From Scytalidium lignicola (Eukaryota > Ascomycota > Leotiomycetes), in contig NCSJ02000159.1 in the NCBI GenBank assembly GCA_002812745.2, positions 1 through 64,000 of the forward strand: a stretch of 64,000 nt of DNA, written 5' to 3'. Made by a program: the position numbers and the translations under genes. The notes under the pieces were generated by a model. It saw nothing but the letters and a program-made list of their open reading frames with translations, was not told the origin of the DNA and did no database searches. This document shows positions 10,755 through 23,432 of the stretch, piece after piece; position 1 is the stretch's first letter, and the number at the start of each line of letters is the position of its first letter.

Positions 10755-13020
10755 ATGCCAAGGGATACTACGGGCTACGAGCGGATCGCTCAGGCCGAGG
10801 AGTTCAGCGATGATTCAGACGATGAATTGGCAAATGGCTATCCCTCCCTTCAGTCGCCATTAGCTTCACAATATGTTCCAATTACCCAACCTCGGCGGCA
10901 AGGCAGTATGTATGCTGAAGATTTAATATCAACTACTCACCGAAGGCCACGGAATCGAACACGCTTACGACGCAACTCATCTGGTGTCGATATTAAGGCA
11001 ATCAATGCCAGATTGGAGAGGTGGGCAGATGAGATAGCGTCCAAGTTCAAAATAAGCAAGGTCAAGGGGAAGACTGAGGAAGAAGAAAAGCTTGAAATCC
11101 ATCACTCAGTCTTTCAGGCGCCTGATGGGATCCGGCCTGCTACTGCCGAGTCTCTGCGGTCGGATGTTGATCCCAATCGTATGGCAAAAGCTGAGTTTGA
11201 TGCAATTGTCGAAAGTGTCAAGATAGCTATAGAGCAAGGCATACATCCGAAAATGATCTCCCAGGGAAGCTCCGGTAGCTATTTTGCAAGAAACAGTGAT
11301 GGAAAAGTCGTGGGGGTTTTCAAGCCAAAAGACGAAGAACCATATGCAGCAGGGAATCCCAAATGGAATAAATGGATCCATCGCAATCTCTTTCCATGCT
11401 TTTTTGGTCGAGCCTGTCTTATTCCTAATCTCAGTTATGTCTCGGAAGCTGCAGCCTATACTCTCGACTGCCGGTTACGAACAAATCTTGTTCCATATAC
11501 TGATATTGTTTGGTTGTCTTCTAGATCGTTTCATTATGACTTCTGGTCTCGGAGGAATTACTATAGAAAAAAAAAAGTCATTGCCTCCAAAGATTGGAAG
11601 CTTTCAAGTCTTTCTCAAAGGATACAAGGATGCGAATATCTTTTTGCGAGAGCACCCTTGGCCTGACCAGGTGCATCTAGGGTTCAGATCCACCGGCACT
11701 AGGACTGGAGGAAAACGATGGACTGAAACGTGCAGGCCAAACGGTACAAAATCAGATGATGAGGCCAACCAGAGTGGTGAGAGCAACTCTGGGCCAGAAG
11801 ATGAGAGCAGGCAATTTGTGTGGACAGAACCCTTGAAACAGTCATTCCGTGAGGAACTAGAGAAGCTGGTGATTTTGGATTATATTATGCGGAATACAGA
11901 CAGAGGGCTCGATAACTGGATGATCAAGGTAGACTGGGAAAGCCAGGATGTGTCGATTGTTTCTGAACCTCCACAGATGAAGACTACCTTGGAAGGGGAG
12001 GAAATGTCACCGCGTGTGATCTCTGTAGATGATAGAGGACATACTCCGGATCCTTATCGATTGCAACAACCAATGGACGCATCCAGCAGATCAACTACGC
12101 CATTACGACAGACTGGCCCTTCCATATCTATAGGGGCAATTGATAACAGCCTATCATGGCCGTGGAAGCACCCTGATGCTTGGAGGAGTTTTCCATTCGG
12201 GTGGTTGTTTCTTCCAGTATCACTCATTGGCCAGCCTTTCTCTCAAAAGACTCGGGACCATTTCCTGCCACTTCTCACCTCTAAGCAGTGGTGGAGTGAG
12301 ACGCAATTAGAGCTAAGGCGAGTCTTTAGTCAAGATGCTGATTTCCAAGAACGTATGTTTGCTCGACAAATTGCCGTCATGAAAGGACAGGCCTGGAATG
12401 TTGTCGAGACCTTGAAGACTGCAGATCACGGCCCTTTGGAGTTGACACGACGAACTAGAGTTTGTGTTTGGGATGATCTGGTTGATATACCTATTGCAAC
12501 GCCTATGAGAGTACCATCCTCCGAGATGCGGAGGCGCTCCAAACTCAGCCGTAATAATGCATTCCACGAAGAAATGGATATCAGCGCTGCTAATGCTTCT
12601 GCGCCGCAACCCGACCTTCTTGCTAGTCCTCCGGCGGATCTTCCAAATCCAAATCGCTTCGAGCTGACCAGCCCGCGTGTGAGTGAAGACACTCCTCGTT
12701 TACTATCTCCAGAGTCACCGCAAGCTTCAACGAACTATACACAATTCTCAACCCAACCACCATATATCCATACTCGAAGTCGGATGAGTTATGATGGGGA
12801 TTTTAGACCAGAACCACCATCAGTTCGACGAGAGCAAGCACGAAGGTTTTCTCTTTCATCGAGGAGCCGTGGCAACGCCCAGTCGCTATATGATGGGGAC
12901 GATCTCGAGGGAGACCTGGGATATGCTGCGGCAGAGGTCATGGATGGGCATCACCGCAAAGTCATCGTAGAGCGACTTGAGACGGTGAAGGCTAAAAACC
13001 CAGTATTCACGTGGTGTTGA
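10755..13020 (+). CDS. LSB6: type II phosphatidylinositol 4-kinase LSB6, frame interrupted at an A10 run
   Basis: Makes PI4P on endosomal, vacuolar and plasma membranes. The N-terminal about 100 residues are acidic and disordered. The kinase domain starts near residue 165 with SQGSSGSYFARN and VFKPKDEEPYAAGNPKWNKW. It continues in another frame with SLPPKIGSFQVFLKGYKDAN and the catalytic RNTDRGLDNWMIK, then AIDNSLSWPWKHPDAWRS (metal-binding Asp). A Ser/Pro-rich tail ends in the family's NPVFTWC. The frame changes inside the ten A's at 11567-11576. With nine A's the gene is 2,265 nt (754 aa) and reads YYRKKSLPPK, as in the family. This is most likely a homopolymer sequencing error. The animal CCPCC palmitoylation motif is reduced here to a single Cys (FPCFFGRACL), so membrane attachment probably differs. 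Confidence 0.88.
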
Positions 13021-13740
13021 TTGGCAGATTATTTTCCATTATACTTTTAACTATCTGTATGGCGTCTAGGGAGAAGGGAAAGTGGCGAAAAGCCATTCAC
13101 AAAATTAGAATGATTGGAAGAGATAGAGGTCTGGGAAAATTTATGTATTGATATTATCATCATGGAATAATGTACCTCATAAGCACAAGAATAGTCATTT
13201 ACAGCAGAACAAGATTAGTATGCCTGAACATAAATTCCGAGAATGTTCACCCCTCCACATCAACTACCCAATGCGGTTAGCTTAGATTTCGAGAGTCTGA
13301 TTAGGTAGGGACCGATTACCGATTAGTGATGTCTAGAACAACAAATTCAGCTCTTATTTCGAATAGCAATAAACTCCGGGATCGCTTAGAAATCACTTTG
13401 TATATCTTGGTCTCTTGGAAATATGCCGAAATCCTGACTTTCCGAAACACATTCCACATCTGCAATCCTGCTCCATTTATCAGTCCAAACTTGCCGCCTA
13501 CACCTAAGCGCAAATGCAAATGACTATCAAAGAAGAGTTGCGTGGTGCATCAAGCCAAGATGCTACCTTATAATCATTCACCTGGTAAGTTAGCAGTGGG
13601 TTTTCTTTTTCTTTTCACGGCTCTCATATTTGTGCCTCGAGCATTGAATATCCCGTTTGCAATGGGTAAAGTTGATGTAAATCAATCCCGATACTAACCC
13701 TTCATTTGTAGGTCATCCAGCTTCAGCAGAACGGTCCAAT
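13021..13740. other. intergenic stretch between LSB6 and the SNF2 gene, no gene seen
   Basis: Short open frames on both strands at 13316-13523 overlap each other, lack family features and have no splice logic. The right end is the promoter and leader of the SNF2-RING gene, which is pyrimidine-rich near 13600 (TTTTCTTTTTCTTTTC). Confidence 0.45.
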
Positions 13741-16700
13741 ATGAATAACCCATCGCCATCATCGTCCGGTTCTACATGGAATCCTGCCGCGCTGTTGAAT
13801 CCTCGAGCGTTCCAAAATGGCCAGGACACTCGCGCACTGGCGGCTACGCCGATACCCATAAATTCCAATGTTACATTTCAATTTGACAGTTCTGGAGACT
13901 CACCTTCAGCGATATATCCACTGGAAAATCGAAAATCGACACCCGATTTGAATAGACATGGACAAGGTTCTGCGATGGGAATGGGATGCATGTTGGAACG
14001 AATGCATAATGTTACCGAACGTGATATGCTACCACAGAAGAGACGGAAAATTACTGTGGAGAATTCAGACACCGCTATGAAATCGGACTTTACGAGTGGA
14101 AAAAAGGGAGGGGTTCTAGGCGAGTACATGAAAGAACAGAGATCTCAAGGCAGAAAGGAGGTTATATCTAAAGGAGTTGCCGTCGACTTATCGGGAGGTC
14201 TGCTCTTCCCCTCAGTGTATCAAATAATACATGTCTAACGATACAATAGTTGATGATGAAGTGGTTGTGGTCGGTGATGCATCTGAAAAAGAGGTTTGCT
14301 ACGGCCGTATCGAGGGAGCTGAGATTAATGCATTTAAGGTCCCGACACCAAAACCTGGTACGCAATCCATCTCGCCTAGCTTCTGGCCACAGGTGAAGAT
14401 AGTTCTTAGAAGGCGAGTTGGAGACAGAACAAATGTCGTCCACGCGGTTGACAGCACAAGAGCAATTATTGGTTGTCTAGACATTAACACTGCGATCGGC
14501 TTGGTGCCAATTCTTGATTCAAAGATGGCTATTCGAACTGCCGCAAGGATACTTACACGACAGAAGAAACCTGATGACTTGCAACCTGGTGCAGACACTT
14601 CCTGTCGGTATGGTTTAGATCTAAATATATACGGCCCGAAGAGGCATGCTCTAGCCATTGGCAGACATCTTTCTCAAAAGCAGCTTTGGCTACGGACACC
14701 CTTGTTTGTTGAGGCTGGTATAGAGCTGTGCAATCCACACACTATAGAAGTTCCCGCGCNGCCGACTCCTAGAAGCCTTCCTTACTCTAGTGGTTACCGC
14801 AGCCAAGGACCGACCCGAACTGTAGAGGAGATTAGAAATGATATCTTAGGAATGTTTGACTCCCTAGAAAAATCAGAGAATTTACCTGAGATGGATCCCG
14901 ATCCTCGCATTCTGACTGAGTTGCTCAAACATCAGAAGCAAGGCTTATATTTCATGACCAACAAAGAGAAGGAATGTATCTTTTCTGCTGAAAAGGGAAA
15001 TAACTCGTTATGGAGATTAATTGTTGGAAACAATGGGCAAAAAACTTACTACAATGTGATTACTGGCCAGGAGGAGCGTTCCAGCCCACCTCAAACCCTT
15101 GGAGGTATACTTGCAGATATGATGGGTCTTGGGAAAACATTAAGTATCCTTGCACTTGTTGTCAGCACACTAAGTGAGTCTGTGGAATGGTCTAAGCAAA
15201 GCCCTTGTATAACAGACAATACGGAACAAAACCACAACCACTCCAAGAACGGCAAGATTTCTTTACCGAAGGTCACAAAGCCTCCTCTAGTCCGGAATGC
15301 TAAGACGACTCTTCTTATTTCGCCGTTGAGTACTATCGCGAACTGGGAGGAGCAGATTAAACAACATATCAAGCCAGGTACTCTGAGGTTCTATATCTAT
15401 CATGGTGCTGGCCGCATAAAGGATGTCGAGAAACTTTCCGACTTCGATCTTGTAATCACTACTTACGGCTCAGTAGCGAGCGAATTCACTCATCGTTCTA
15501 AAAATAAGCATGGTACATATCCTCTTGAAGAGATCAATTGGTTCCGAGTTGTTCTCGATGAGGCCCATATGATTAGAGAACAATCAACACAGCAGTCAAA
15601 GGCCATATGCAGACTGTCAGCACAGCGGAGATGGGCCGTCACTGGAACTCCCGTTCAAAATCGTCTGGAAGATCTAGGTTCTCTCCTAGCATTCCTCCGA
15701 ATTAAGCCATTTGACGATAAGGGAGGATTTGCACAATATATCATGGCTCCTTTTAAGAATTGTGATCCAGAAATCCTTCCGAAACTACGGTTACTGGTTG
15801 ATAGCATAACACTTCGTCGCCTGAAAGACAGGATTGATCTACCACCACGCCATGATCATCTTGTTAGGCTTGACTTCAGTGACGAAGAGCGTGCTGTCTA
15901 TGAGATATTTGCGAAGAATGCAAGTGATAGAGTTAAAGTAATTGTAGGACAAAGAGAGAAAAGCTTGGGCGGCAAGTCCTATGTCCATATTTTGCAGTCT
16001 ATTCTGCGGCTACGATTGGTTTGTGCTCATGGCAAAGACCTACTGAATGAAGAAGATTTGAAGGTAATGGAGGGACTGAGCAAGGATTCTGCCATCGATC
16101 TTGATGATGGAGATGAAGAAGATAGGCCCGCGCTTACGGAACGGCAAGCGTATGAGATGTACAGCCTGATGAAGGAGACTAACGCAGATGTTTGTCTGAC
16201 TTGTAATCGAAAAATCGGATCCAACAACGTTGTGGATACTGATGGAGAGCAAAAGGATGCAGTTATTGGCCATATGACTCCATGTTACCATATTATTTGT
16301 CCTGCTTGTATCGAGAGATATAAAGCAGCGATGGAAGAGGTTGCTAGAGGACGGTCAGAGATAGATTGTCCGATCTGTAAGCAATACATCAGGCTCTCAT
16401 ATTTCCCTTTGCTACAGGAGGGCGTGAGAGAGGAAGAAGAATCTCATGCTCTCGGCAAAGATTTCAGCAAGAAGGGCAAGACTATACAGGGTTACAACGG
16501 ACCTCATACGAAGACAAAAGCCCTTATAGAAGACCTCCTTAGATCCAATCAAGAGTCGGAGCTTCTTCCCTCCGAACCACCTATCAAGAGTGTCGTATTC
16601 TCTGGATGGACAGCCCACCTCGATCTAATACAAATAGCCCTCGAAGAAAACGGCATTAGATATACTCGCCTAGACGGCAAGATGTCTCGATCTACACGAA

Positions 16701-17059
16701 GCGCCGCCCTTGACACCTTCCGTGAGGATCGGAGCATCCAAGTGATCCTCGTCTCTATCACTGCCGGCGGTCTAGGCCTTAATCTAACCACTGCTAATAA
16801 AGTCTATGTCATGGAACCGCAGTATAATCCGGCGGCCGAAGCACAGGCTGTAGATCGGGTGCATCGACTTGGGCAGAAAAGGGCAGTTGAGACGGTGCGG
16901 TATATAATGAGGGGTAGTTTCGAGGAGAAGATGCTAGAATTGCAGGACAAGAAGAACAAATTGGCTAGTTTGAGTATGGATAGCCAAGGAAGGCAGCTGA
17001 TGGACAAGGCAGAAGCTGCGAGGAAGCGGTTAGAAGATTTAAGGAGCCTGTTTAAGTAA
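13741..17059 (+). CDS. Rad5/HLTF-like SNF2 ATPase with embedded RING finger
   Basis: Two exons, 13741-14197 and 14250-17059 (intron 52 nt with branch TCTAAC), give 1,088 aa. The N-terminal about 150 residues are disordered and carry a basic KRRK nuclear-signal candidate. Then comes a region matching the N-terminal domain of fungal SMARCA3/HLTF-like proteins (VVVVGDASEKEVCYGRIEGAEIN). The Snf2 ATPase lobe 1 carries Walker A MGLGKT (about 444-449) and the DEAH box VVLDEAH (about 589). A C3HC4 RING (CLTC...CYHIICPAC...CPIC, about 800-866) sits between the lobes, and lobe 2 contains QAVDRVHRLGQ (motif VI). This layout is that of translocases with E3 ubiquitin ligase activity acting in post-replication repair or chromatin remodelling. 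An ambiguous base at 14760 leaves the frame intact. A classical HIRAN motif was not recognised by eye. Confidence 0.9.
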
Positions 17060-18340
17060 GTCTGATAGGATTGGGCTTACTACATTTGACTCGGTTGCAT
17101 TGGAGGCGTTTAGGAATTTGGGCAAGTTCATATGGGGATAGGATGGGTATGGATATAGGAAACTGGGATGCCGGTCATGGATAGATACCTGAGGGGCTAG
17201 ATCATTCAGTCTTCACGAGAAAGACGATAAACGTCGCAGATGCAGGCAGTATAAGATTTCGGCGTCGTGCGGAATAGTGCTGGCTGCATTCCCAGTTCTG
17301 TACTACTTCATTGTCAGAGTATGATTTCTAGGTCTGTTATTCCGCTCTTGTAGCATAGCATTTTTTTTCTTTTCATATAACCGTCTTGCAGTTTGTAAAG
17401 CGATAGATAGATCGTCTAGCATTTGGCCCTTAGGTTGGGCCACTAGGTTAATGATAGATATATCATATATCATCAGTTTATCATATGAAACGCACTCATA
17501 CATGTTTGTGTTTACCTGTATTAATGCCACTATCAGTTTGAGCAAATAGGTACTCCGTACATGTCTTTCACAGTAATTAAGGTGAGAGCTCGAAAGGTTT
17601 TCATCTACGGATCCGTAGACCCACCCGAGTTTGTCCCACACACCAATGCAGACCAGTTTTTTCTTTTCTCCATCGATAATGCACTCAAACGTCCCGGAAT
17701 ATTGGGTTGCACGAGAGGGACTACGGAGACTCGCATCGGATTGTCGAGGTGATTGGCAAGCTGGACAGAGCCATTGGATGGTGCGTCCAAGCCTCTGTGC
17801 TGGATCTCCCCAAACCTACGAGCCAGGGACGCCCGCGAGCCTGCAATCACGCATAGCCGCCCTGGACGGTCCCTGCAGGTCGTGGCAACTGCGACCACAC
17901 CCAATCAAAGCAGCAACCAGCACTTTGTCTCAAGTGCAGACCCTCAGCCCTAGCAACCAGACCAGCTCTTCTTAACCTCTCGATGCAACCGTTATCCGCG
18001 CTGAAGAGACATCGACGCCCAATGTCCATCGGCGGCGTCGAATGATTTATCGCAATGACAGGTTTGGCGGCAACGGTGATGTACATCCCTTTCATTCTAA
18101 GCAATCTCGAATCATGCTACTCCATTCTCTTGCCTTACCCGCTCGTCGCCTTGTCCTTGATTTTCCTTGGTAAAGTTATTATTCTAGCTTTATCATATGT
18201 CCTTTTGTTTCCTTGACTATTTTCTTTTCTTCCTTTCCTTTCCTTTCCTTTTCTCGCGAGCTCGGTATGAGGACGTAGTTGTTATGAAGGGCTTCGGTGG
18301 GTATTTGGATGATGCGTATATCACATGGCTGGGCCCAGTG
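17060..18340. other. 1.3-kb intergenic region, no gene supported
   Basis: Several overlapping open frames on both strands (17.56-18.1 kb) come from locally higher GC content and have no recognisable domain or splice context. A (CCTTT)n pyrimidine tract lies at about 18225-18252, upstream of the next gene. An unannotated lineage-specific transcript cannot be excluded. Confidence 0.45.
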
Positions 18341-20015
18341 ATGAGCTGTTGCGGATCACTAAGGAAGCAGCAGCATGAACCAACCCGTGGTAAGTCTCTG
18401 GTTTTGCTCATAGACCAGGTCTGGAGCACCGACATCGAGACACCCTAAAAGTACCGGCGAGAAATCTAATCGGGCTACACAGGTGTTGAGAAATCGATGG
18501 CAATCTCTTACGAACAACCACATCGAGTCTCTCCTCCAGTCGCCGAACCTCAGGAGAGGCCAATCTCAAGAAGTCGAGAATGGGTGGCCCGGAGCCGAAG
18601 TCTTGCATCCCGTACTTCTACTCGAGGAAACTTTACTGTGAAGAGAACCCTAAATGCATATAACGGACCACGCAGACCGCGAATTGGTGCCCCTTCTGAC
18701 TTTCGCCATGTTGGGAATGCTCTGCCATCGAGAAGGGAAGAACCACGATTCAGGCCTTTAGAGTTAAGCATTTATCAACCTCAGAACCAATTATCTCCTA
18801 TTCTCCCACATTTTACTCCAGAAGAGTTGTCGTCCCCGCCAAGTCATTTACAAGATGGAGCATGCCCGTCAGAAGTTCCAACTCATTCTAGAAGTGATTC
18901 GGCATTATCATTTCGCATCCCCCGCAAGCCTCTGAGGTCCAGTTCGGGCAGATCATCGGATTGGAGCGGTCATCATCAAGCAAAGCCTATGTCGTTAAGC
19001 CCTCAGGAACTACTAGTAGCTCTGGAAAAAGAGCTTCCTAAAGTTCCTCAAGCTGCACGGCTTAGGTCGATGACGGAACCTCCAGTGTACCAACGGGTGA
19101 AATCTGCTCTGCAAGAAAAGTTGGAATTGGAACAGAGACTGAAAGAAATTGATATTATTCTCGAAGAGAGACGAAGTGTGTACATGAGTAGCCGAGCTAC
19201 AAGTGTCTTCGAAGAATCAGAGGGTACGGCCCATCCCTTGCTGGCTCCTGGTCGATTTTGCTAACTAACGTCCTCCAGAACCTGTCCCATTCCCATTGAG
19301 ACTCCCTAAACCCTCCTTCGCTGACCGTGCCTCCATACCGCTCTTAGACAATCAGCGGCCGAACACTGCTCCTTCGAAAATAGTTTGCATACCAGAACGT
19401 GCCAAATCTTTCACGGAAGCGTCTGCAGCCTTCAGTGTACTCCCTGGAGCAGAAGCTTACAGAGAGAGTCTTCCTCCCCCTCCTCTCCCCCTCGTGCTAC
19501 AACATCCACACCCACCATTACGCAAGAAGAAATCTTTCTCCCGTGTTTCAAACTGGTTAAAGGGAAACGGCACTAGCAACAACAATTCTCTTAGTTCTAT
19601 CTCGATCGACATCGTGACTAATACGCCGAAAAACATTACTGCACGAGAGGGATTCTATCAATGTGTTGATCTATCGAACTACAGCTCCAACCCAGAATCA
19701 CATAGGAGACCAAGCATCACATCCATGAGTATAACCAGCACGTTGCCCGAAAGTGATCTTGATGAGCCAACTTTGCCAGCATCATGGACGCCACAAAGCA
19801 GTCCCTCTCATGGGTCAAATAGGCATTTACGCTCGAAAAAAGAGGAAATCGGAGTGACTATTCGGGGGTTCGATTCCGAGGAGCAGACAAGCATAGAGCT
19901 AACCAGGACCAGGACGTTTGGCCAGAAGGAGTCGAATGCGGTTTTAGAAGGGTGGAAAGGTGGCGAGGTGACAGCGTTTGTACCGCCGAGGGGAGGCGTT
20001 GGTGTCGCATTTTGA
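18341..20015 (+). CDS. unrecognised Ser/Pro-rich protein with short coiled coil and MSCC start
   Basis: Not recognised. Three exons, 18341-18389, 18483-19223 and 19279-20015, give 508 aa, with canonical introns (GTAAGT..ACAG; GTACGG..CCAG with branch CTAAC). I prefer the start at 18341 to the internal ATG at 18497, because the first intron is well formed and joins in frame. The N-terminus MSCCGSL could be lipidated on Cys3/Cys4. Most of the protein is predicted disordered: Ser, Pro and Arg rich, with many phosphorylation-type SP/RS sites. An amphipathic segment (about residues 205-240: KSALQEKLELEQRLKEIDI) should form a short coiled coil. A PPPPLPLV-type proline stretch suggests SH3 or WW binding. 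The C-terminus is glycine-rich (PPRGGVGVAF). This pattern fits a scaffold or cortical protein, but no function is claimed. Confidence 0.6.
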
Positions 20016-20866
20016 TACCATTTGGTTTTGGTTTTGCTCTGGTTTTTGAATTTATGGGCACACAGACGAACTGTGGGGTTTTAGGCATTGGGGATCATAG
20101 ATAGTCCCTACCTTAATTAAGCAGTTTCTATACTGTCTATTTAATTAACAACCGTACTCGAGGTTATAAACAGTACATTTTCAACTGTGTGGAAAATTTA
20201 TATTATAATTTTACACTCTACTACCTTAACCCATGCATCAAGTCGTAGATATATCTAAAGAATGTTCAGATTATGCCTCGAATGAACGTCCTACCTTTAA
20301 ATTTCACTGGGACCTCTGTGATAGCGAGAAACCACATAAACCTGCAAATGTTCTACAATACTTTAATGAATTTGGTACAAAAGGCGAACTTATGGCCAAG
20401 GAAAGATATTTGATAAGGAATCTGAAATATGTATAGTTCAGAGATAATACAGTAATTTGTAAATAGTGGGAGAAGAAGGGATGAGAATCTTTATTTAATT
20501 AGTAACACAAGTCAGAGTTTGGTTCAAAAAAAGTGTAGGTATTTTTGCTTGATGTGTCTTTTCATAACACCATTTGTAAACAAAGTACTGGGATATTATT
20601 TTTTCTCAGTTCAGATACTTTTTATTTAATAAGTAACGAATCTGGTACTTTCTTAGGATTATTGTCGGGGCGAATGCGCAAATTCGTTGATTTAGGAAGT
20701 ACGAAGTACGAAGTACAAAGTACATGTAAGTTATGCTGTAGTACAGGGATCTGTGGAACGGTGGGCAAGCACGGAAGGCAATTGAAATCGAGAGTTTTGC
20801 CGTCGCGTACCGCGAACTACCATACTAGAGGCGCGGACGAGAATGAATCTCTACATCGCAACATAG
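20016..20866. other. AT-rich intergenic region with a short tandem repeat
   Basis: No supported gene. A 67-codon frame at 20233-20436 and a 110-codon frame at 20545-20877 lack family features. A tandem 8-9-bp repeat of the ACGAAGTAC type (GAAGTAC four times, last copy AAAGTAC) lies at 20696-20724. The right end is the promoter of the RNA-binding protein gene. Confidence 0.5.
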
Positions 20867-23432
20867 ATGCAGCTTGAAGAACGGCTAATTAACGCGGTAC
20901 ATGCAAAAGCCTTCAACATGCTGTTCCTTGAAGAAGATACCCCCTTCTTGAAAACGTGGATTGTGAAGAGGCTAGAGAATATGTACGCCGAACAAAATCT
21001 TGCATAGCGAGCTTAATGGTTAGACTTGGGATATATGCTGAACTAACGATGTGGTCTATATAGTTCAGATGCAGATGCAGATGTTTTAGCGGACTATGTG
21101 CTTGCTCTCTTACGACACGATGGCGATGAGGATGCTGTGCGACAGCTTTGTGAAGCTGAGATGCCGGATTTCTTAAAAGAAGGTACGGCGATGTCTTCGT
21201 TATTTCTCTAGCAAGAAACTGGTACTGACGAGAAGGTCGCTCAGACTCATCTATATTCGTGCAAGATGTCTTCAATGCGATCCACTACAAGTCATATCTC
21301 CCCGGAGCACCACCACCTTCACAAATTCCTTTCTCTTCTCTGAACCCTCAATCCGGTCCTTCTGTACAATCGGTACTGCCACATGCACATGGCAACTTAG
21401 GAGTCGTCGGTGCACCAATTGGACCCCAATCTAGCTCGAGAAAACGCTCCTACAATGACCACGCAGAAATGAGTGCCGGCATTGGCCAACTGGATAGTGG
21501 AAATGGAAGGCAATACAAACAACCTCGGCGAGGAGGGCATCTGGGTGGCCGTGGCGCCAGATATGATGCTTACAATAATGTCTCAAGAGATTCACGGCAA
21601 ATTCAACAGGGTTTCCAACCTGGATTTCCAAATTTGGCTGCGCCAGGGATGCCTGCTTTTGATCCTAGCAATCCTATGGCTGCAGTCATTGCGATGCAGC
21701 AGGCCATGGGTTTACCGGTCCCGGGGATGCCATCCTTTTCTTCTGGGGCAAGTGGAACACCTGTTGTGAAAAACAAGAGGTGTCGTGATTATGATACTAA
21801 AGGCTTTTGCGCGAGGGGAAATAATTGCATGTATGAACATGGCGTGGATTCTATCTACGTCCCACCTGGTGCTGATACTGATGGTAAGTGCTTTGATCCT
21901 AGCCCCTTTACGGCTGTTAAGGAGTTTCCTCTGCCAAGATACTAAAAGAAGTAATAGAATACGACCCAACGAACTCGGGGTTGATGTCTAGTATTGAGAA
22001 TAATCCTAATCCCATTTCCACAAATTTTCGAGGTGATCGGGGCAGAGGCCGTGGTAGGGGCCAGCGCGGAGATAGAGGAGGTCCTTCAGGGAGAGGGCGT
22101 GGTGGAAGAGCAGAGTTCTCTTCTGACAGACCAAACTTCGACAAGTCAAAAACCACCATTGTGGTTGAGAACATACCAGAAGAGAAATTCTCTGAAGAAG
22201 CTGTTCAAGAATTCTTTTCGCAGTTTGGTAACGTCACGGAAATTACTATGAAGCAATACAAGAGACTGGCCTTGGTGAAATATGCCGATTGGGAGGCCGC
22301 AAACTCTGCATACAGCTCACCAAAAGTTATATTTGATAATCGATTTGTAAAAGTCTATTGGTATAAAAATCCAGAATCCTTGCCTCAACCACCACACACC
22401 AAGACTCCTGCAAATGGAACGACAAACGGGGGACACGATGGAGCGGGGCCAGTCCCAGCACGAGCGACCTCAGAACCCCAAATAGATATTGAGGAGTTTA
22501 CCCGCAAACAGCAAGAGGTCCAGAAGGCGCACGAAGAAAAAATGAGAAAGAAGCAGGAGATGGAAGCTGCACGGAAAGAGCTGGAGAAGCGGCAGGAGGA
22601 ACTCCTTAGGAATCAAGCAGAAGAAAAGAGGAAGTTAATGGAGCGCTTGGCGGCGAAAACTGGGTCGCCTATGAACTCTACTACTGGACAGGATGGAGCT
22701 GTTCCAGCTGTGACCGTAGGGAAGACTACCGCCCAGACTGAGGCTCTGAAAGCACAGTTGGCTGCGTTGGAAGCTGAAGCAAAATCTCTTGGGATTGATC
22801 CGTCTGCTTCTGAGGATTCGTCTTGGAGTGCTAGAGGGCGTGGTCGCGGTCGAGGAACGTTCCAGGGAAGAGCAACATTCCCAAGTAGATTTAGGGGAGG
22901 CTATCGAGGACGTGGAGGACTTGCGCACGGAGGAGCTGGAGCTTACAAGCTCGATAACCGTACTAAGAGAGTGGGCATAACTGGCGTTAACTTTACCAAC
23001 CCAGAGAAGGACGAAGGTCTAAGACAATATCTCTTGGTGAGTCTGGATTACGCATGCCGCAAATTTTCTACTATTTACTAATGTGTGCAGGGCGTTGGTG
23101 AATTTACAGACTTAGAGACAACTACGAACTCGGCGGTCATCACCTTCAAAGACCGGTTCACGGCGGAAAAGTTCATGTATGGCACTCCTGGAGGTGAGAT
23201 ACCGTCGGTTGGTAAAATTGAGTTGGCTTGGATTCAGACTCCTCTTCCACCGGCGGGTCTCGAAAATAAAACTAGTACTGTTAAGTTTGATAGCAACGAA
23301 GATACAGCAATGGATGAAGGCGATGCAATGGCTCACGTTGCCGGTTCTGGACGTGGGGATGGATATGGCAAAGAGCAACCGGAGAGTATCGATTATGATG
23401 TTGCTGATGATAATGATTGGGCTATTCAATAA
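20867..23432 (+). CDS. RBM26/RBM27-like RNA-binding protein (PWI-like, CCCH finger, RRM)
   Basis: Five exons, 20867-20982, 21064-21182, 21236-21883, 21958-23036 and 23091-23432, give 767 aa. Residues 1-90 are a PWI-like domain (LKTWIVKRLENISDADADVLADYVLALL). A CCCH zinc finger (C-x8-C-x5-C-x3-H, CRDYDTKGFCARGNNCMYEH) starts near residue 261. The RRM follows (TTIVVENIPEEKFSEEAVQEFF...), then a charged coiled coil (EEKMRKKQEMEAARKELEKR), an RGG-rich stretch and a second degenerate RRM-like C-terminus. This order is that of RBM26/RBM27 and fission-yeast Rmn1, nuclear factors that link poly(A) RNA to exosome decay. The intron 3 acceptor is chosen at 21957 because a perfect TACTAA branch precedes it; acceptors at 21948 and 21951 also keep the frame and would add two or three residues. 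Confidence 0.85.

Noticed and set aside
13741..14197. Frame change near 14,200 as another sequencing break in the SNF2 gene
   Set aside because: A normal 52-nt intron with a TCTAAC branch explains it, and the model is divisible by three.
17303..18104. Cluster of overlapping open frames on both strands
   Set aside because: They overlap each other in many frames, have no domain or splice context, and result from locally fewer AT-rich stops.
20233..20877. Two small plus-strand frames (67 and 110 codons)
   Set aside because: No family features. The second runs into the start of the RNA-binding protein gene in another frame and includes the tandem GAAGTAC repeat.
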